Source: Bacillus sp. JCM 19034 (GTDB lineage Bacteria > Bacillota > Bacilli > Bacillales > Bacillaceae_D). From it: a stretch of DNA of 64,000 nt. The stretch covers positions 434,001 through 498,000 of the forward strand of contig NZ_BAXR01000001.1 of the NCBI RefSeq assembly GCF_001310635.1, written 5' to 3'. The notes under the pieces were generated by a model. The model did no database searches and was not told where the DNA came from. It saw only the letters and a list, made by a program, of their open reading frames with translations. Shown here piece after piece: positions 40,799 to 51,798 of this stretch. The translations under genes and the position numbers were made by a program. Each line of letters starts with the position of its first letter. Within the stretch, counting starts at the first letter, position 1.

Positions 40799-40822
40799 AG
40801 TACATCTTTTATACTAAATAAA

Positions 40823-40864
40823 AAACCGCTCCTAGAAGAAATTATTCTTTGGAGCGATTTTTTA
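40823..40864. terminator. Terminator between convergent GDPD and chemoreceptor genes
   Basis: CGCTCC and GGAGCG form the base of an imperfect hairpin, flanked by A-run and T-run, so it can act in both directions. Confidence 0.7.
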
Positions 40865-40890
40865 GCTGTAACAAGTTTGATACATTTTGC

Positions 40891-42372
40891 TTACGTCACA
40901 TTTTTCCCCATAATTTCCTCCGCCCGAACTGAAGTTGCTTCGACTAGCTTTACAGTTTCCTCATTTTCATGTTTTAACGTTTCAATCGTTGCGGTAAGTT
41001 CTTCAAGACTAGCTGATGTTTCATAAATAATGCTAGCAAGTGAGCGAGTTGATTCATCTACGTTTGACGATTGTGTTTGGACATCATCCGTAAGCTGATC
41101 AAACTCATTAAATTGATTTGTTAGATGCTGCAATGTATCTGTTATTGTAGAAAAATTACTTGTCACAACATCTGTTGATTGTAAAATAGACTCAAATTGC
41201 TGATCACTTTGTGATAACTTTTCGACAGTGAGCCTGTTATGTTCATTAACATCTTGTAAATTTGCCGTGATTTTCTCTGTCATTTGATTTGTAACATCTG
41301 CTAACTTCTTTATTTCATTTGCCACAACAGAAAAGCCCTTCCCAGCTTCACCAGCTCTAGCTGCTTCAATGGATGCATTTAATGCGAGTAAATTGGTTTG
41401 CTCAGTAATATCACGTATATCACTTGTAAAAGTAGTTGTTTCCTCTATTTTTCCTTGTTAATGTTTTAAACGTCTCATTTAATTCACCGAAAAAGGTTTG
41501 GAGTTCATTCATCGCTAGCTGTAATTCACTCACAAGCTTCTGTCCTTCGCTAGCTTGATTGGCAGTTGAACTCGTTTGTTTTTTAATGAAACGGACTGTT
41601 CGTTTAAATGCTTCATCATTGATAACGTTGTTTGTGCATTCATTGAAATATCAACAACTTGTTCACTTTGCGTTTGGCTCCCTGCAGCAATTTGGTTAAT
41701 AGCAGTCGCCATTTCGGTTTGTGACTCAAGATTTGTTTGCAATTTTCCTTTAGTTTGGACTACATTCTCGGTAATATCAGTTAAACCATTAAATAAAAAC
41801 ATTTTTTGTCCTGTTTCTTCAATACTTTTCTTCTCCTCATTTTTAAACATCTCTTGCATCGAAGTAAACTGCTTCTGGTTAATCCGGATCATACCAAATA
41901 AAACAAGACTGAATAATAAATAAATTAATAAAACAAACGGCTGTAACGAAACAAACGGCTCTTGCTGTGCTTCACCGAGATTAAACTCGACGACCATCAT
42001 GATTAAACCCATTATTAAGCCAATCCCATACACAGAATAGCGATAATGAAACGAAGAGAAAAGCAAATAGAAAAACGCAATAAAGATGACACTAAATCCC
42101 CCACCAAAAAATAAAGTAAACGAGATCGTATAGGTGGCAACAATTAAAGTATAGAAATATGGAAATAATTCAATCTTATTTACTATGTATGAAACAATGA
42201 TAAATGCAGCAATCAAAACAATCATTTGACTAAAATAATACAAACCTAACTGAATATCTGCTCGTACAAAAGCTAAAGACATACCAACTAAAAGACTAAT
42301 CGAATAAATAATTAGCATCATTTTGTTCTTTAATTTATAATCTTTTAGCACCATTCCTTTTACACTATCCAT
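40891..42372 (-). CDS. Methyl-accepting chemotaxis protein, two frameshifts
   Basis: The restored product is 493 residues. Six hydrophobic helices fill residues 1-175 (no large extracellular loop), and the signalling domain follows. Its hairpin tip contains [20 protein letters not shown] followed by [17 protein letters not shown], the MCP hallmark. One A is missing in the run at 41579-41584 and one extra A lies near 41449-41453; together they leave the outer frames identical. The membrane-embedded sensor may detect a membrane or intracellular signal. The ATG at 42372 is preceded by GAGGTGG. Confidence 0.87.
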
Positions 42373-42460
42373 GCTGCTCCACCTCTTCAAATAAGATCAA
42401 TCACACTACTATTTTACCATATTTTAATTTCAATTTGTTTTACAATTAAGTATGAATACT

Positions 42461-42478
42461 TTGTGAAATATTGAGCAA
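42461..42478. promoter_or_regulatory. Candidate Rex-binding site upstream of ldh
   Basis: TTGTGAAATATTGAGCAA matches the left half of the Rex palindrome (TTGTGAA, four bases, TTCACAA) perfectly and four of seven positions on the right. Rex senses NADH/NAD and represses ldh in Gram-positive bacteria, so the position is sensible. The half match keeps confidence modest. Confidence 0.45.
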
Positions 42479-42493
42479 ACTTATGGATAAAAT

Positions 42494-42522
42494 TTGAAAT
42501 AGTGGTATGATATCTATATAGT
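42494..42522 (+). promoter_or_regulatory. Candidate ldh promoter
   Basis: TTGAAA and TATAGT are separated by 17 bases, about 30 bases before the ldh start. Confidence 0.5.
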
Positions 42523-42539
42523 ATAAATCAATTGATTAA

Positions 42540-43508
<969 letters not shown>

Positions 43509-43523
43509 TTACAAGATGACTTT

Positions 43524-43559
43524 TAGTAAGCAGAGTGGGTTAACCTCCTCTGCTTACTA
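43524..43559. terminator. Bidirectional terminator between ldh and the aminotransferase
   Basis: TAGTAAGCAGAG pairs perfectly with CTCTGCTTACTA. Its right arm overlaps the last bases of the convergent aminotransferase gene. Confidence 0.75.
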
Positions 43560-44728
43560 CCTTTCACAAAATAATTGGCTCGTTTTTAGTTGAAGTACGG
43601 CTTTTTCTAATACTTCATCATCTTGAACAAAAGCAATTCTCATATAGCCTTCCCCTTCCGAACCAAATGCTGTACCAGGAATCATAACAACCCCCGTCTC
43701 ATCAATGAGTCGATATGCCAAATCTGACGATACGATCGAAAAAGGTATTTTCGCCCAAATGAACATCGATGCTTGCGGTTTTCAACCATCCAACCGATTG
43801 AATGTAATCCATGAACTAACGTATCACGTCTTTTTTTATAAACCTCTCGTAAATGATCGCTATAGCCTGATTTATCCAGTAACGCACGTGCTGCAGCCTT
43901 TTGAATAGGTATAAATACACCAAAATCCAGGTTTGACTTCAAGCGTTTTAATGCTTGAATAACGGTCTCATTTCCCACTACATATCCAATACGGCAGCCG
44001 GCCATATTAAAGCTTTTCGATAGGGAATTAAATTCAATCGCGACATCTTTTGCACCTTCAATTGATAGTAAACTTATTGGTTTTCTCTCATAATATAGCT
44101 CTGAATAAGCAAAATCATGTAATAAAAAAATGTGATGCTTTTTTGCAAACTGAACGACTTTTTCAAAAAATGCTTCATCTGCCATAGTTGGTATCGGATT
44201 TCCTGGCATATTTAAGATCATTAATTTTGCTTTTTCTCTTATGCTGTGTGGAATGGCTTCTAGATCAGGTAAAAATTCATTTTCCTGCTTTAATGGCATA
44301 GAATAAGGTATAGCACCTGCTAAACTAATTCCTGCTGAGTATGCTGTATATCCTGGATTAGGCACTAAAATGATATCTCCTTCATTAGCAAATACACTTG
44401 GAATGTGTACAAGACCGTCTTGAGAACCCATTAGTGTTAAAATCTCATCTTCCTTGTTCAACTTCACATCATAATTTCGAACATAATACGAATGTATAGC
44501 ATCATGCAGCTCACTAATCCCATCTAAAGCATACTTATAATGATGAAGGTTTCCTACTTCCGATTTTAATTCTTCTATAACAAACGGCGGCGGGGGTAGA
44601 TCAGGACTTCCGATACTTAAGTCGATAATTTGTTGACCTTCTTTTGCTTTCTTTATTTTATAATCGGCTAATTCATTAAAAATACTCTTTTGAAAATGCT
44701 CCATTTTTTTAGAAAACGCTACAAACAT
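43557..44728 (-). CDS. Class I/II PLP-dependent aminotransferase, one frameshift
   Basis: The restored product is 390 residues. IIDLSIGSPDLPPPPFVIEE and YKYALDGISELHDAI form the N-terminal region, NPGYTAYSAGISLAGA contacts PLP, and the Schiff-base Lys is in FNSLSKSFNMAGCRIGY. One A is missing near 43780; restoring it yields EKPQASMFIWAKIPF and the usual C-terminal domain. It resembles the LL-diaminopimelate / alanine-type aminotransferases, but the substrate cannot be fixed from sequence alone. Confidence 0.85.
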
Positions 44729-44896
44729 TTAGACACCTCTAGTTATTGTTTTCCTGTATTATACCAATTTCACTTATCCAAACAAGTAAATCCGAACATT
44801 TTTATGAAAATATTTAAAAAAGTTCACTATTTTTCTTTTATTTGCTTTATAATGTTGGATGTATGTCAAAGTTCGTTTGAAGGAGTGTACTTCGCT

Positions 44897-45537
44897 GTGG
44901 TATGGGATGTTTTAAATATTATCGGAACAATTGCTTTTGCCCTAAGCGGAGCGATGGTTGCATTAGACAAAGAATGTGATTACGATTTATTAGGTGTTTA
45001 TGCACTTGGGTTTTGCTGTGCATTTGGTGGTGGGGCAATCCGTAACTTACTTATTGGCGTTCCCGTTTCAGCACTATGGGAACAAGGAACTTTATTTATC
45101 GTAGCCTTTATTTCTATTACACTATTATTTATTTTCCCTCGTCTTTTTATGAATCATTGGCATAAGTGGGGACAGACAATGGACGCATTCGGACTTGCCG
45201 CTTTTGCGATACAAGGAGCCATGTTTGCAATAGATGCCAGGCTACCTTTAATTGCAGTTATAACGGCAGCAGCCTAACTGGATGTGGCGGTGGAGTTGTA
45301 CGGGATTTACTTGCGAAACGTCAGCCAATGATATTTAGAAAAGAAATTTACGCACTTTGGGCGATGGTAGCTGGTCTATTAATTGGACTTAATTTATTTC
45401 CATCAGATATGAGCTTATATTTATTACTTGGAATCATTGTTACACTAAGGCTTTTGTCCGTTCATTTTGATTGGCAATTACCAAAATTACAATTTAAACA
45501 GACAAATTCCTCGCACTATTATAAATCATATAAATAA
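44897..45537 (+). CDS. TRIC / UPF0126 cation-channel-family membrane protein, one frameshift
   Basis: The restored product is 213 residues and has two internally repeated three-helix modules. GTIAFALSGAMVALDKECDY followed by FGGGAIRNLL is the first, and AAFAIQGAMFAIDARLPL followed by CGGGVVRDLLAKRQPMI is the second; both GGG-x(2)-RDLL type glycine kinks are present. One A is missing near 45268, in TAASLTGCGGG. A GTG at 44897 is chosen, with GAAGGAG upstream; an upstream open stretch lacks a ribosome site. Bacterial TRIC homologues conduct K+. Confidence 0.85.
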
Positions 45538-45561
45538 GTGATCTCTTTTCATTCTAGATAG

Positions 45562-45603
45562 AAAAAGCGAATGAAGCTACATTATTAGCTTCATTCGCTT
45601 TTT
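45562..45603. terminator. Bidirectional terminator, 18-bp perfect stem
   Basis: AAAAAGCGAATGAAGCTA pairs perfectly with TAGCTTCATTCGCTTTTT around six bases. It separates two converging genes and works in either direction. Confidence 0.9.
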
Positions 45604-46163
45604 TATTTAAAAATTATTTTAATTATTTTAGACATCGACATGCTGCTATCAACCTCATACGTACCAGGTTTTAAGTTTTGAGATAAATCTTGATCTTCGA
45701 CTTCATCAAAGAAATCCATTGCTCGATCTATGATGTTCGCTCGCTCAAGTGCCTGTCCTACATCAATACTAGTCATCCCGGATGTAACGGTTAATATTGT
45801 TCGATAAATAACTTGCCCGTCTTCGACATTTTCTAATTCATCTTCTAATTCACTAATTTGCTCAAGTAAATCAGTGAGTTCATCTTCATGATCCGCCGTC
45901 ATATCATCAAGAAGAGCTTGCCACTCTTCTTCTTTCTTAACGATATAACCCTCAGTTAGTAATTTATCCATTATTTCATCTACTGACGGTTCATGTTCAA
46001 CAATCACATCTAATTCAGTCTCTTCAATTTCTAAATCGAGTGATTCTTCTTCTACCTGGTCACTCTTATTGGAGCCTCCTGATTCTACCGTATACGTAAT
46101 ACCGCAAACAGCACCGGCAAGAAGAAGACCTGAGGCAAATGCCCTTACTGTCTTAGCTTTCAT
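45603..46163 (-). CDS. Membrane-anchored acidic protein, MltG-like (YceG) fragment architecture
   Basis: A 186-residue protein with an N-terminal signal anchor (FASGLLLAGAVCGITYTV), a long acidic, partly coiled-coil region (residues about 35-120), and a C-terminal domain ending LKPGTYEVDSSMSMSKIIKI. That ending resembles the LysM-like part that precedes the catalytic domain of MltG endolytic transglycosylases, but the catalytic domain itself is absent. It overlaps the next upstream gene by eleven bases. The function is unknown. Confidence 0.6.
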   Translation of the reverse strand: MKAKTVRAFASGLLLAGAVCGITYTVESGGSNKSDQVEEESLDLEIEETELDVIVEHEPSVDEIMDKLLTEGYIVKKEEEWQALLDDMTADHEDELTDLLEQISELEDELENVEDGQVIYRTILTVTSGMTSIDVGQALERANIIDRAMDFFDEVEDQDLSQNLKPGTYEVDSSMSMSKIIKIIFK

Positions 46164-46533
46164 TTGCCGCTTGTCTCCTTTCTGGCTTGCTTTCTATATA
46201 AGGAGTTAACAGTAGCGTAACCTCATTAGTCGTTAATCCTTTTTCATTTGCTATCCCTTCTACTGAATACCCTCTTTTGTACAAATCTAATAAATCTCTA
46301 AATATTTTACGATCTTGTGCCGTTCTAGAAGGTATTTCCGCTTCTTGGGCGATAATTTCTTGATCTAGTTCTAAATTGCGTATTTGCTCTTGCAGGCGAT
46401 CAACCTCCTCCATAACAGAGACTGAAAATTGTTCCATCTCTCTTTTCTCTGCTGATTGCTCTTTAGAAACGATAGACCAACAAAGTAAAATAATCGCAAC
46501 TATAAAAATGAGAAGTAACGCCCATCCCATCAT
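46153..46533 (-). CDS. Membrane-anchored coiled-coil protein with C-terminal helix-turn-helix-like domain
   Basis: A 126-residue protein. It has one N-terminal membrane helix (GWALLLIFIVAIILLCWSIV), a coiled coil (residues about 25-70), and a C-terminal segment DLYKRGYSVEGIANEKGLTT followed by NEVTLLLTPY that looks like a small helix-turn-helix. The layout recalls SwrB/DUF6115-type proteins, but I am not certain. It overlaps and is probably cotranscribed with the MltG-like gene. Confidence 0.6.
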   Translation of the reverse strand: MMGWALLLIFIVAIILLCWSIVSKEQSAEKREMEQFSVSVMEEVDRLQEQIRNLELDQEIIAQEAEIPSRTAQDRKIFRDLLDLYKRGYSVEGIANEKGLTTNEVTLLLTPYIESKPERRQAANES

Positions 46534-46687
46534 TTACACTTCCTTCCTATTAAATGTACGTAATTCAACCATTTCTTATTATACATTGAAAGTAGCATAA
46601 TTTCGATTTAAAATATAAAAATACGACAATAGTCAGAAGTTCGACAAGAAACATAGTCTATTTATATATCGGAGTTGACCGACATTT

Positions 46688-47739
46688 ATGAAACCACTAC
46701 GGATAACTGAGATCATTATCTATGCGGTGCTAGGGGGATTTATTGCGTATTGGCTTTCTATCCCACTTCCATGGTATTAGGTCCATTTATGATGATCATC
46801 GTATGGAAGTACATTCGAAAAAAGTCCTATATATGGCCAAACCCATTAAAAAATTCAAGTTTATCTATTTTAGGAATCTATTTTGGGCTTTATTTTTCAC
46901 TAGCCTCCTTGCAAATAATCGTTCCATATCTACTTCCCTATGTATTTATTACTATTTGTTTAATCATTATAAGCATCACTATCGGACTATTGCTTTCAAA
47001 GTGGCTTCCTATTGACCAAGTTACAAGTGTATTTAGTACGATTCCAGGCGGATTAACGGAAATGGTGATTGCAAGTGAAGATATGAAAGCAAAATCATCG
47101 TATGTTCTAATTTTTCAAACGATTAGACTTATTACCGTACTCTTTACCGTTCCAACAACTGCTGTCCTTTTATTTCAAACGACAAGTTCACAGCCAGAAT
47201 CACTTTTAGCTTATCACGAACCTACAGCTGCTTCCCTATTAACATACGGCTGGTTTATTATTCCTATTGCTGTCGGATTTTTCTTTAAAGACAAAATACC
47301 AGCTGGAATAGTCCTAATCCCGATGCTCCTAACTGTCGGTATTAACTTAACGATAATTGATTTACCATCAATTCCCGAATGGATACTGATTGTCGCTCAA
47401 ATCTCAGTGGGCATCAGTTTAGCACAAAATATTTCGATAAAAGATATTAAAAGTGGAGGCGTTTATTGCATTCCTTATTTTCTTGCCTCTATGTTAATCA
47501 TTAGTGTGTCATTCGGATTAGGCATCTTAATGTCAGTCATTACTACGATGGATCATGCAACTGCAATATTAAGTATTGCACCAGGCGGATTAATTGAAAT
47601 GGGATTAACAGCCTCCTCCGTTGGTGGAGACCCAGCTGTTGTTAGCTCCTTACAAATGATTCGCATATTTATGATTATTACCATTGTCCCGGTAACTTTA
47701 AAGTGGTATTTTAGTCGAAAACATAAGATTCATGAATAG
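46688..47739 (+). CDS. AbrB-type (AmoA-like duplicated domain) membrane protein, one frameshift
   Basis: The restored product is 350 residues with about ten hydrophobic segments and two related halves. The repeated motif is FSTIPGGLTEMVIASEDM in the first half and LSIAPGGLIEMGLTASSVGG in the second, as in the AbrB/ammonia-monooxygenase-like family. One G is missing near 46775; restoring it gives PLPWVLGPFMMII and joins the N-terminal helix starting at 46688. A transport role is likely; despite the family name it is not a transcription factor. Confidence 0.82.
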
Positions 47740-47832
47740 CGTATCCATAACGAATAAAGAGATCGCTTACTAACGCTACTACAAACACTTGGCTCTTGTC
47801 CTGCAAAAGTGCTATTTCAAGGAATATAAAAA

Positions 47833-47872
47833 AGTCCACTTAGGAAGAATTCATTCTTAACCTAAGTGGATT
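47833..47872 (+). terminator. Probable terminator after the AbrB-type gene
   Basis: TCCACTTAGGAAGAAT and ATTCTTAACCTAAGTGGA form a long stem followed by TTTGTTTT. The interval from here to 48028 shows nothing else I can support. Confidence 0.7.
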
Positions 47873-48028
47873 TGTTTTACTTGTTTGAAAGTTCCAGGCC
47901 TTAGTTAGATACCTTTATTTGTATCAGACTCTTATAATTTTGTTCGTAGTTTAGAAAATATGTAGCTATCTTTTTTCAGATATCGAATCTAAGCTATGCT
48001 TTTGATAAGTTATTATTCTCCTTACCAT

Positions 48029-49408
48029 TTAATACAACTTCCCTTGCTTAAACAAAACATTTGATAGCTTCATGACAGAGTGAATATAGCAATTTTGCCT
48101 TAATGGAAATGGATCTCCAAAAAACTGAGGTAAGATCGTTTCCAATGTTGTTTGCATTTTTTGATAGAGCATTTTCGTAATTTCATCTTCTGAGCGAAAT
48201 TGTGTTTCTCTTCCTTGCAGCCACTCAAAATACGAAACAATAACCCCACCTGCATTTGCTAAAATATCGGGAATAATAATAACTCCTTTATCATTTAAAT
48301 GCTCATCTGCTTGTGCTGTAACAGGTGCATTTGCTCCCTCAACGATAATTTTCGCTTTAACATGTTCAACGTTTTCCTGATTAATTTGATCTTCTAGTGC
48401 TGCTAGAACTAATACATCCACATCTAATGTTAAGATATTATCATTCGGATTAATCGTTGCTTTAATATTATATTCATCTAACTGCTGTTCATTTGCTGGC
48501 AAATCGCCATTATGTGCTTTAGCAAATGTCATTAATGATGGTATATCTAACCCTTCTGAATTGTACAGCATCACATTTCGATCACTTACACTAACAACTT
48601 TATTTTGTAAGTACGTGCAATGGTAAGCTTCGAGTGCCGCGATAGAACCTACATTCCCAAACCCTTGTACTGCAATCGTCAATGGTTTATCTTCATACGA
48701 TAATAAAGATTTTGCATATTGATTACCCGTATTCGTTAACAATGATTTATTTTCCTTTAAAAACTGATGAAACAAATAACGTAATGAAAAGTAAACTCCT
48801 TTACCAGTCGCTTCTCGTCTTCCTAAGGATCCACCATTGGCTATACTCTTTCCCGTTACACTTCCTAAATATGGCTCCCCTGGTCGAATGCTTTTATATT
48901 CTGCCATCATCCAATCCATTTCTCGTTCACTTGTGCCAACATCTGGGGCTGGTATATCTTTATCTGGACCTAAGCTATCACTAAAATATTGAACATATTT
49001 CTTACAAATAAGATTTAATTCCTTGATAGATCGTTCACGTGGATTAATAATAACTCCACCCTTACCACCTCCAAATGGAACATCATGTAAGGCATTTTTC
49101 AACGTCATCAAAGCTGCTAAATTAATCACTTCTCCTTCATTGACCGTTTCGTGAAATCGAATGCCTCCCTTATATGGACCTAACGCATTGTTATGTTGAA
49201 CTCGAAAAGCTGGAATTCGAACAACTTCACCATTTTCTAAAGAGATACGTAGAAATGATTTATGTACTTTGTTAGGTGTTGATAAAATGGCAGTTAATGA
49301 TCCAAATGCTTTCGTTCGTGCTTCTCCGGTTAATTCCCGTAAAAATTCACCATTTCCCATTAATGCCTCTAACGACTGTTTAATAATATCACTCGTTTGT
49401 TTTGCCAT
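48029..49408 (-). CDS. Glutamate dehydrogenase (Glu/Leu/Phe/Val family)
   Basis: A 459-residue enzyme that interconverts glutamate and 2-oxoglutarate. The catalytic region is NALGPYKGGIRFHETV and DVPFGGGKGGVIINP, with the Asp in DIPAPDVGTSEREMDWMM, and the NAD-binding motif is IAVQGFGNVGSIAALEAY. It is about 30 residues longer than typical GudB/RocG, mainly from an insertion near residues 210-240 (FLKENKSLLTNTGNQYAKSL). That difference keeps me from naming it gudB or rocG. GGAGGGG precedes the ATG. Confidence 0.9.
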   Translation of the reverse strand: MAKQTSDIIKQSLEALMGNGEFLRELTGEARTKAFGSLTAILSTPNKVHKSFLRISLENGEVVRIPAFRVQHNNALGPYKGGIRFHETVNEGEVINLAALMTLKNALHDVPFGGGKGGVIINPRERSIKELNLICKKYVQYFSDSLGPDKDIPAPDVGTSEREMDWMMAEYKSIRPGEPYLGSVTGKSIANGGSLGRREATGKGVYFSLRYLFHQFLKENKSLLTNTGNQYAKSLLSYEDKPLTIAVQGFGNVGSIAALEAYHCTYLQNKVVSVSDRNVMLYNSEGLDIPSLMTFAKAHNGDLPANEQQLDEYNIKATINPNDNILTLDVDVLVLAALEDQINQENVEHVKAKIIVEGANAPVTAQADEHLNDKGVIIIPDILANAGGVIVSYFEWLQGRETQFRSEDEITKMLYQKMQTTLETILPQFFGDPFPLRQNCYIHSVMKLSNVLFKQGKLY

Positions 49409-49541
49409 CCTAACCCCTCCATTTTCCTTAAGCTTTCCTTATTTACGTAATTTAGCCATATGTTCAGTTATATTATACATGAATCATGATGGGTACACTA
49501 ATGAAGTAACAGAATAAGTTTAGAAGGAGGCGTTAAAATAG

Positions 49542-49697
49542 ATGTCTGATGAAAAGATACATGATCGTTACGTAGCTGCTAACTTAGACTCGGAAAAAGT
49601 TGCCGAGATCCAAATGATTGAAGAGCGTTTTGCAAAAGAATTAGGTAAGAATGTTCGACTTGTCGCATATGAAGAGAGCCAGCATAATCCAACATAA
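49542..49697 (+). CDS. Small 51-residue protein of unknown function
   Basis: The product MSDEKIHDRYVAANLDSEKV continues as a charged, helical protein ending YEESQHNPT. AAGGAGG is placed eleven bases before the ATG, and a terminator-like hairpin follows. Charge, length and the strong ribosome site support a real small gene; I do not recognise a family. Confidence 0.65.
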   Translation: MSDEKIHDRYVAANLDSEKVAEIQMIEERFAKELGKNVRLVAYEESQHNPT

Positions 49698-49703
49698 AAG
49701 AGA

Positions 49704-49741
49704 GATGAGTGAGTGAAAATCACTTTTTTCCTTCACTCATC
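49704..49741 (+). terminator. Possible terminator after the 51-residue gene
   Basis: GATGAGTGA pairs with TCACTCATC across 20 bases. The right arm lies inside the 3' end of the convergent YtvI-like gene. Confidence 0.5.
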
Positions 49742-50828
49742 ATAACATTCCAAAGATCATGCCATACATGTTCTTGATATAAGGAAACAGCAATTACTAA
49801 TAAAATTGGACCTAATGCTAAACCAATTACACCAAATAATTGAAATCCAGCAAATAGTGCGATTAACATTAAAAGCGGATGCAAGCCATATTTGAAGATA
49901 ATACTTTAGGCTCGATTAATTGGCGGATTAACATCGCGATTGCAAATAGTAGACTTAACCCAATCGCAAACAAATAATCAGCTACAATAAAAGAATAAAT
50001 AACCCAGGGTAATATGATAATGCCTGTACCAAGATACGGAATAAAATCGATTAAACCTATAATTAAAGCCATCGTTAAAGGATGTTCCACATCTATAATG
50101 AGAAACCCAAAAAAGTAGATCAAAGCTGTTATCGAAATTAAAATACATTGTGCATATAAATAGCCTATGACTTTCTTTTGTAATGATTTAATAACCGCAT
50201 GAATCCGTACAATTACACTTTGTGAAGTTCTTTTTTTTATTTCGCTTACGTAATGATTCCAATCTCGACTAATGAAATATAAGGACAAAAGTGTAACGAT
50301 CATTGCCGTAAAGGTGAAAGGCAACGCAGTCACAACATGAGATAAACCATTTGCAAGTGATTGTCCCATAACCCCTAATAAAATTGCCAATTGCTCCCCT
50401 AACTGTTCAATGCCATTCTCCAAAAAAGAGCGTTGATTCGTTTCTAATCGTTCGATAAAGCCGATACTTGAATTCCAAAATGGTAGGATATGTTCATTCA
50501 TATAAAACTGTAACGCGACTGACGCTTTTTCAATATAAGGTGGAATATAATGTGATAAATAAACAACGCCATCTATGACTAACCAAATAATAAGTGTAAT
50601 GAGAGTACCCAATACACCAAATATAAAAAAGATAGCTACCATAACAGATAACGTTCGTGGTAGCTTAATCTGTTTCTCAAAAAGCGTCACAAGTGGATTC
50701 ATTAAAAAAGCGAGGAAAGTGGCAAGAAGAAAAGGGAATGTGACCATAAATAGCGTTGATAATAGATACCACCCTATGATCAGACCGATAATTAACATAA
50801 CTAGCCGTGTAACTTGAGCCGTATTCAT
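49720..50828 (-). CDS. AI-2E-family / YtvI-like membrane protein, one frameshift
   Basis: The restored product is 369 residues with about eight helices. The conserved C-terminal signatures GLIDFIPYLGTGIIILPWVI and IRQLIEPKVLSSNMGLHPLL are present; the second is split by loss of one G near 49889. After repair the protein continues LFAGFQLFGVIGLALGPILL, the standard family ending. The ATG at 50828 with GGGGAG upstream is preferred over a start 39 bases earlier. The Bacillus YtvI subgroup is linked to sporulation; the exact role is unknown. Confidence 0.83.
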
Positions 50829-50889
50829 TTTAACTCTCCCCTTTTTATTCCCACACATCTTGTCCATAATTATGAAAGCAAGTCGTTAA

Positions 50890-51693
50890 TTATTCAGTTT
50901 TTTCCTTTCCATAAAATATTTCATCCATTTCATTTTTCACTTTTGCTTCAATGTCGCCTTTTTCCTTTTCGGTTAATCCTTTATTAGGCCTAAACAAATA
51001 ATCTGCTATATCGAAATTCCGAATCCGACACTTTGTATAATAAATTTGCTCCTTAGGTACGTTCGCATCATACATGTCATATGCCGCTTTTATTTTGTCA
51101 GGAAGGTAATCTTGAATAGAATCTATGTCATGATCAATGTATAATTTATGGCCATTTACATCTCTCGTAAACCCACGTACTCGATAGTCAATCGCCATAA
51201 TATCTGTTTCAAAAGAATGAATGAGATATGGCAACGCCTTCAAAGGTGATATCTCCCCACATGTTGAAACATCGATATCGGCTCGAAATGTACTAATTCC
51301 TTCATATGGATGGTACTCCGGGTACGTATGAACTGTAATATGACTTTTATCCAATTGCATAACAACAGAATCAGGCATTGGGATATGGTCATTATTTGAA
51401 TCAACCGGAACTTCGACAACAGGACCTTCTGATACGAGTATCGTTACACTCGATCCTTGAGGTACATAATCTTGCTTAGCTATATTTAAAATATGAGCAC
51501 CAATCATATCAGTGACATTTGTTAATATATGTTGTAAGCGGTCAGCGTTATACTCTTGATCAATATATTCGATATAAGCTTCCCTTTCTTTTTTCGTTTC
51601 TGTATAGCATATGTCATACATATTAAAACTTAATGTTTTCGTTAAATTATTAAAACCATGTAGCTCAATTCGTTGATTCGTTTGATCGTTCAT
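50890..51693 (-). CDS. speD: S-adenosylmethionine decarboxylase, E. coli-type (class 1B)
   Basis: A 267-residue pyruvoyl enzyme that makes decarboxylated SAM for spermidine synthesis. The self-processing site is LDKSHITVHTYPEYHPYEGI, where the Ser becomes the pyruvoyl group, followed by FRADIDVSTCGEISPLKALP with the catalytic Cys. The length and these motifs match the long E. coli SpeD rather than the short SpeH of B. subtilis. The ATG at 51693 is preceded by GGAGGA. Confidence 0.92.
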   Translation of the reverse strand: MNDQTNQRIELHGFNNLTKTLSFNMYDICYTETKKEREAYIEYIDQEYNADRLQHILTNVTDMIGAHILNIAKQDYVPQGSSVTILVSEGPVVEVPVDSNNDHIPMPDSVVMQLDKSHITVHTYPEYHPYEGISTFRADIDVSTCGEISPLKALPYLIHSFETDIMAIDYRVRGFTRDVNGHKLYIDHDIDSIQDYLPDKIKAAYDMYDANVPKEQIYYTKCRIRNFDIADYLFRPNKGLTEKEKGDIEAKVKNEMDEIFYGKEKTE

Positions 51694-51798
51694 TATCATT
51701 CCTCCTCAATCACTTATTTTTACCATTCCCAAAAAATGAATAGCTAACAATAGAAATAATTCATTTGACACATACTAACGTCAGGAGGTATTAAAAAA

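Noticed and set aside
44690-44896. Longer N-terminus for the TRIC-family protein
   Set aside because: The extension crosses the divergent gene start and lacks a ribosome site; GAAGGAG before the GTG at 44897 fits the family start.
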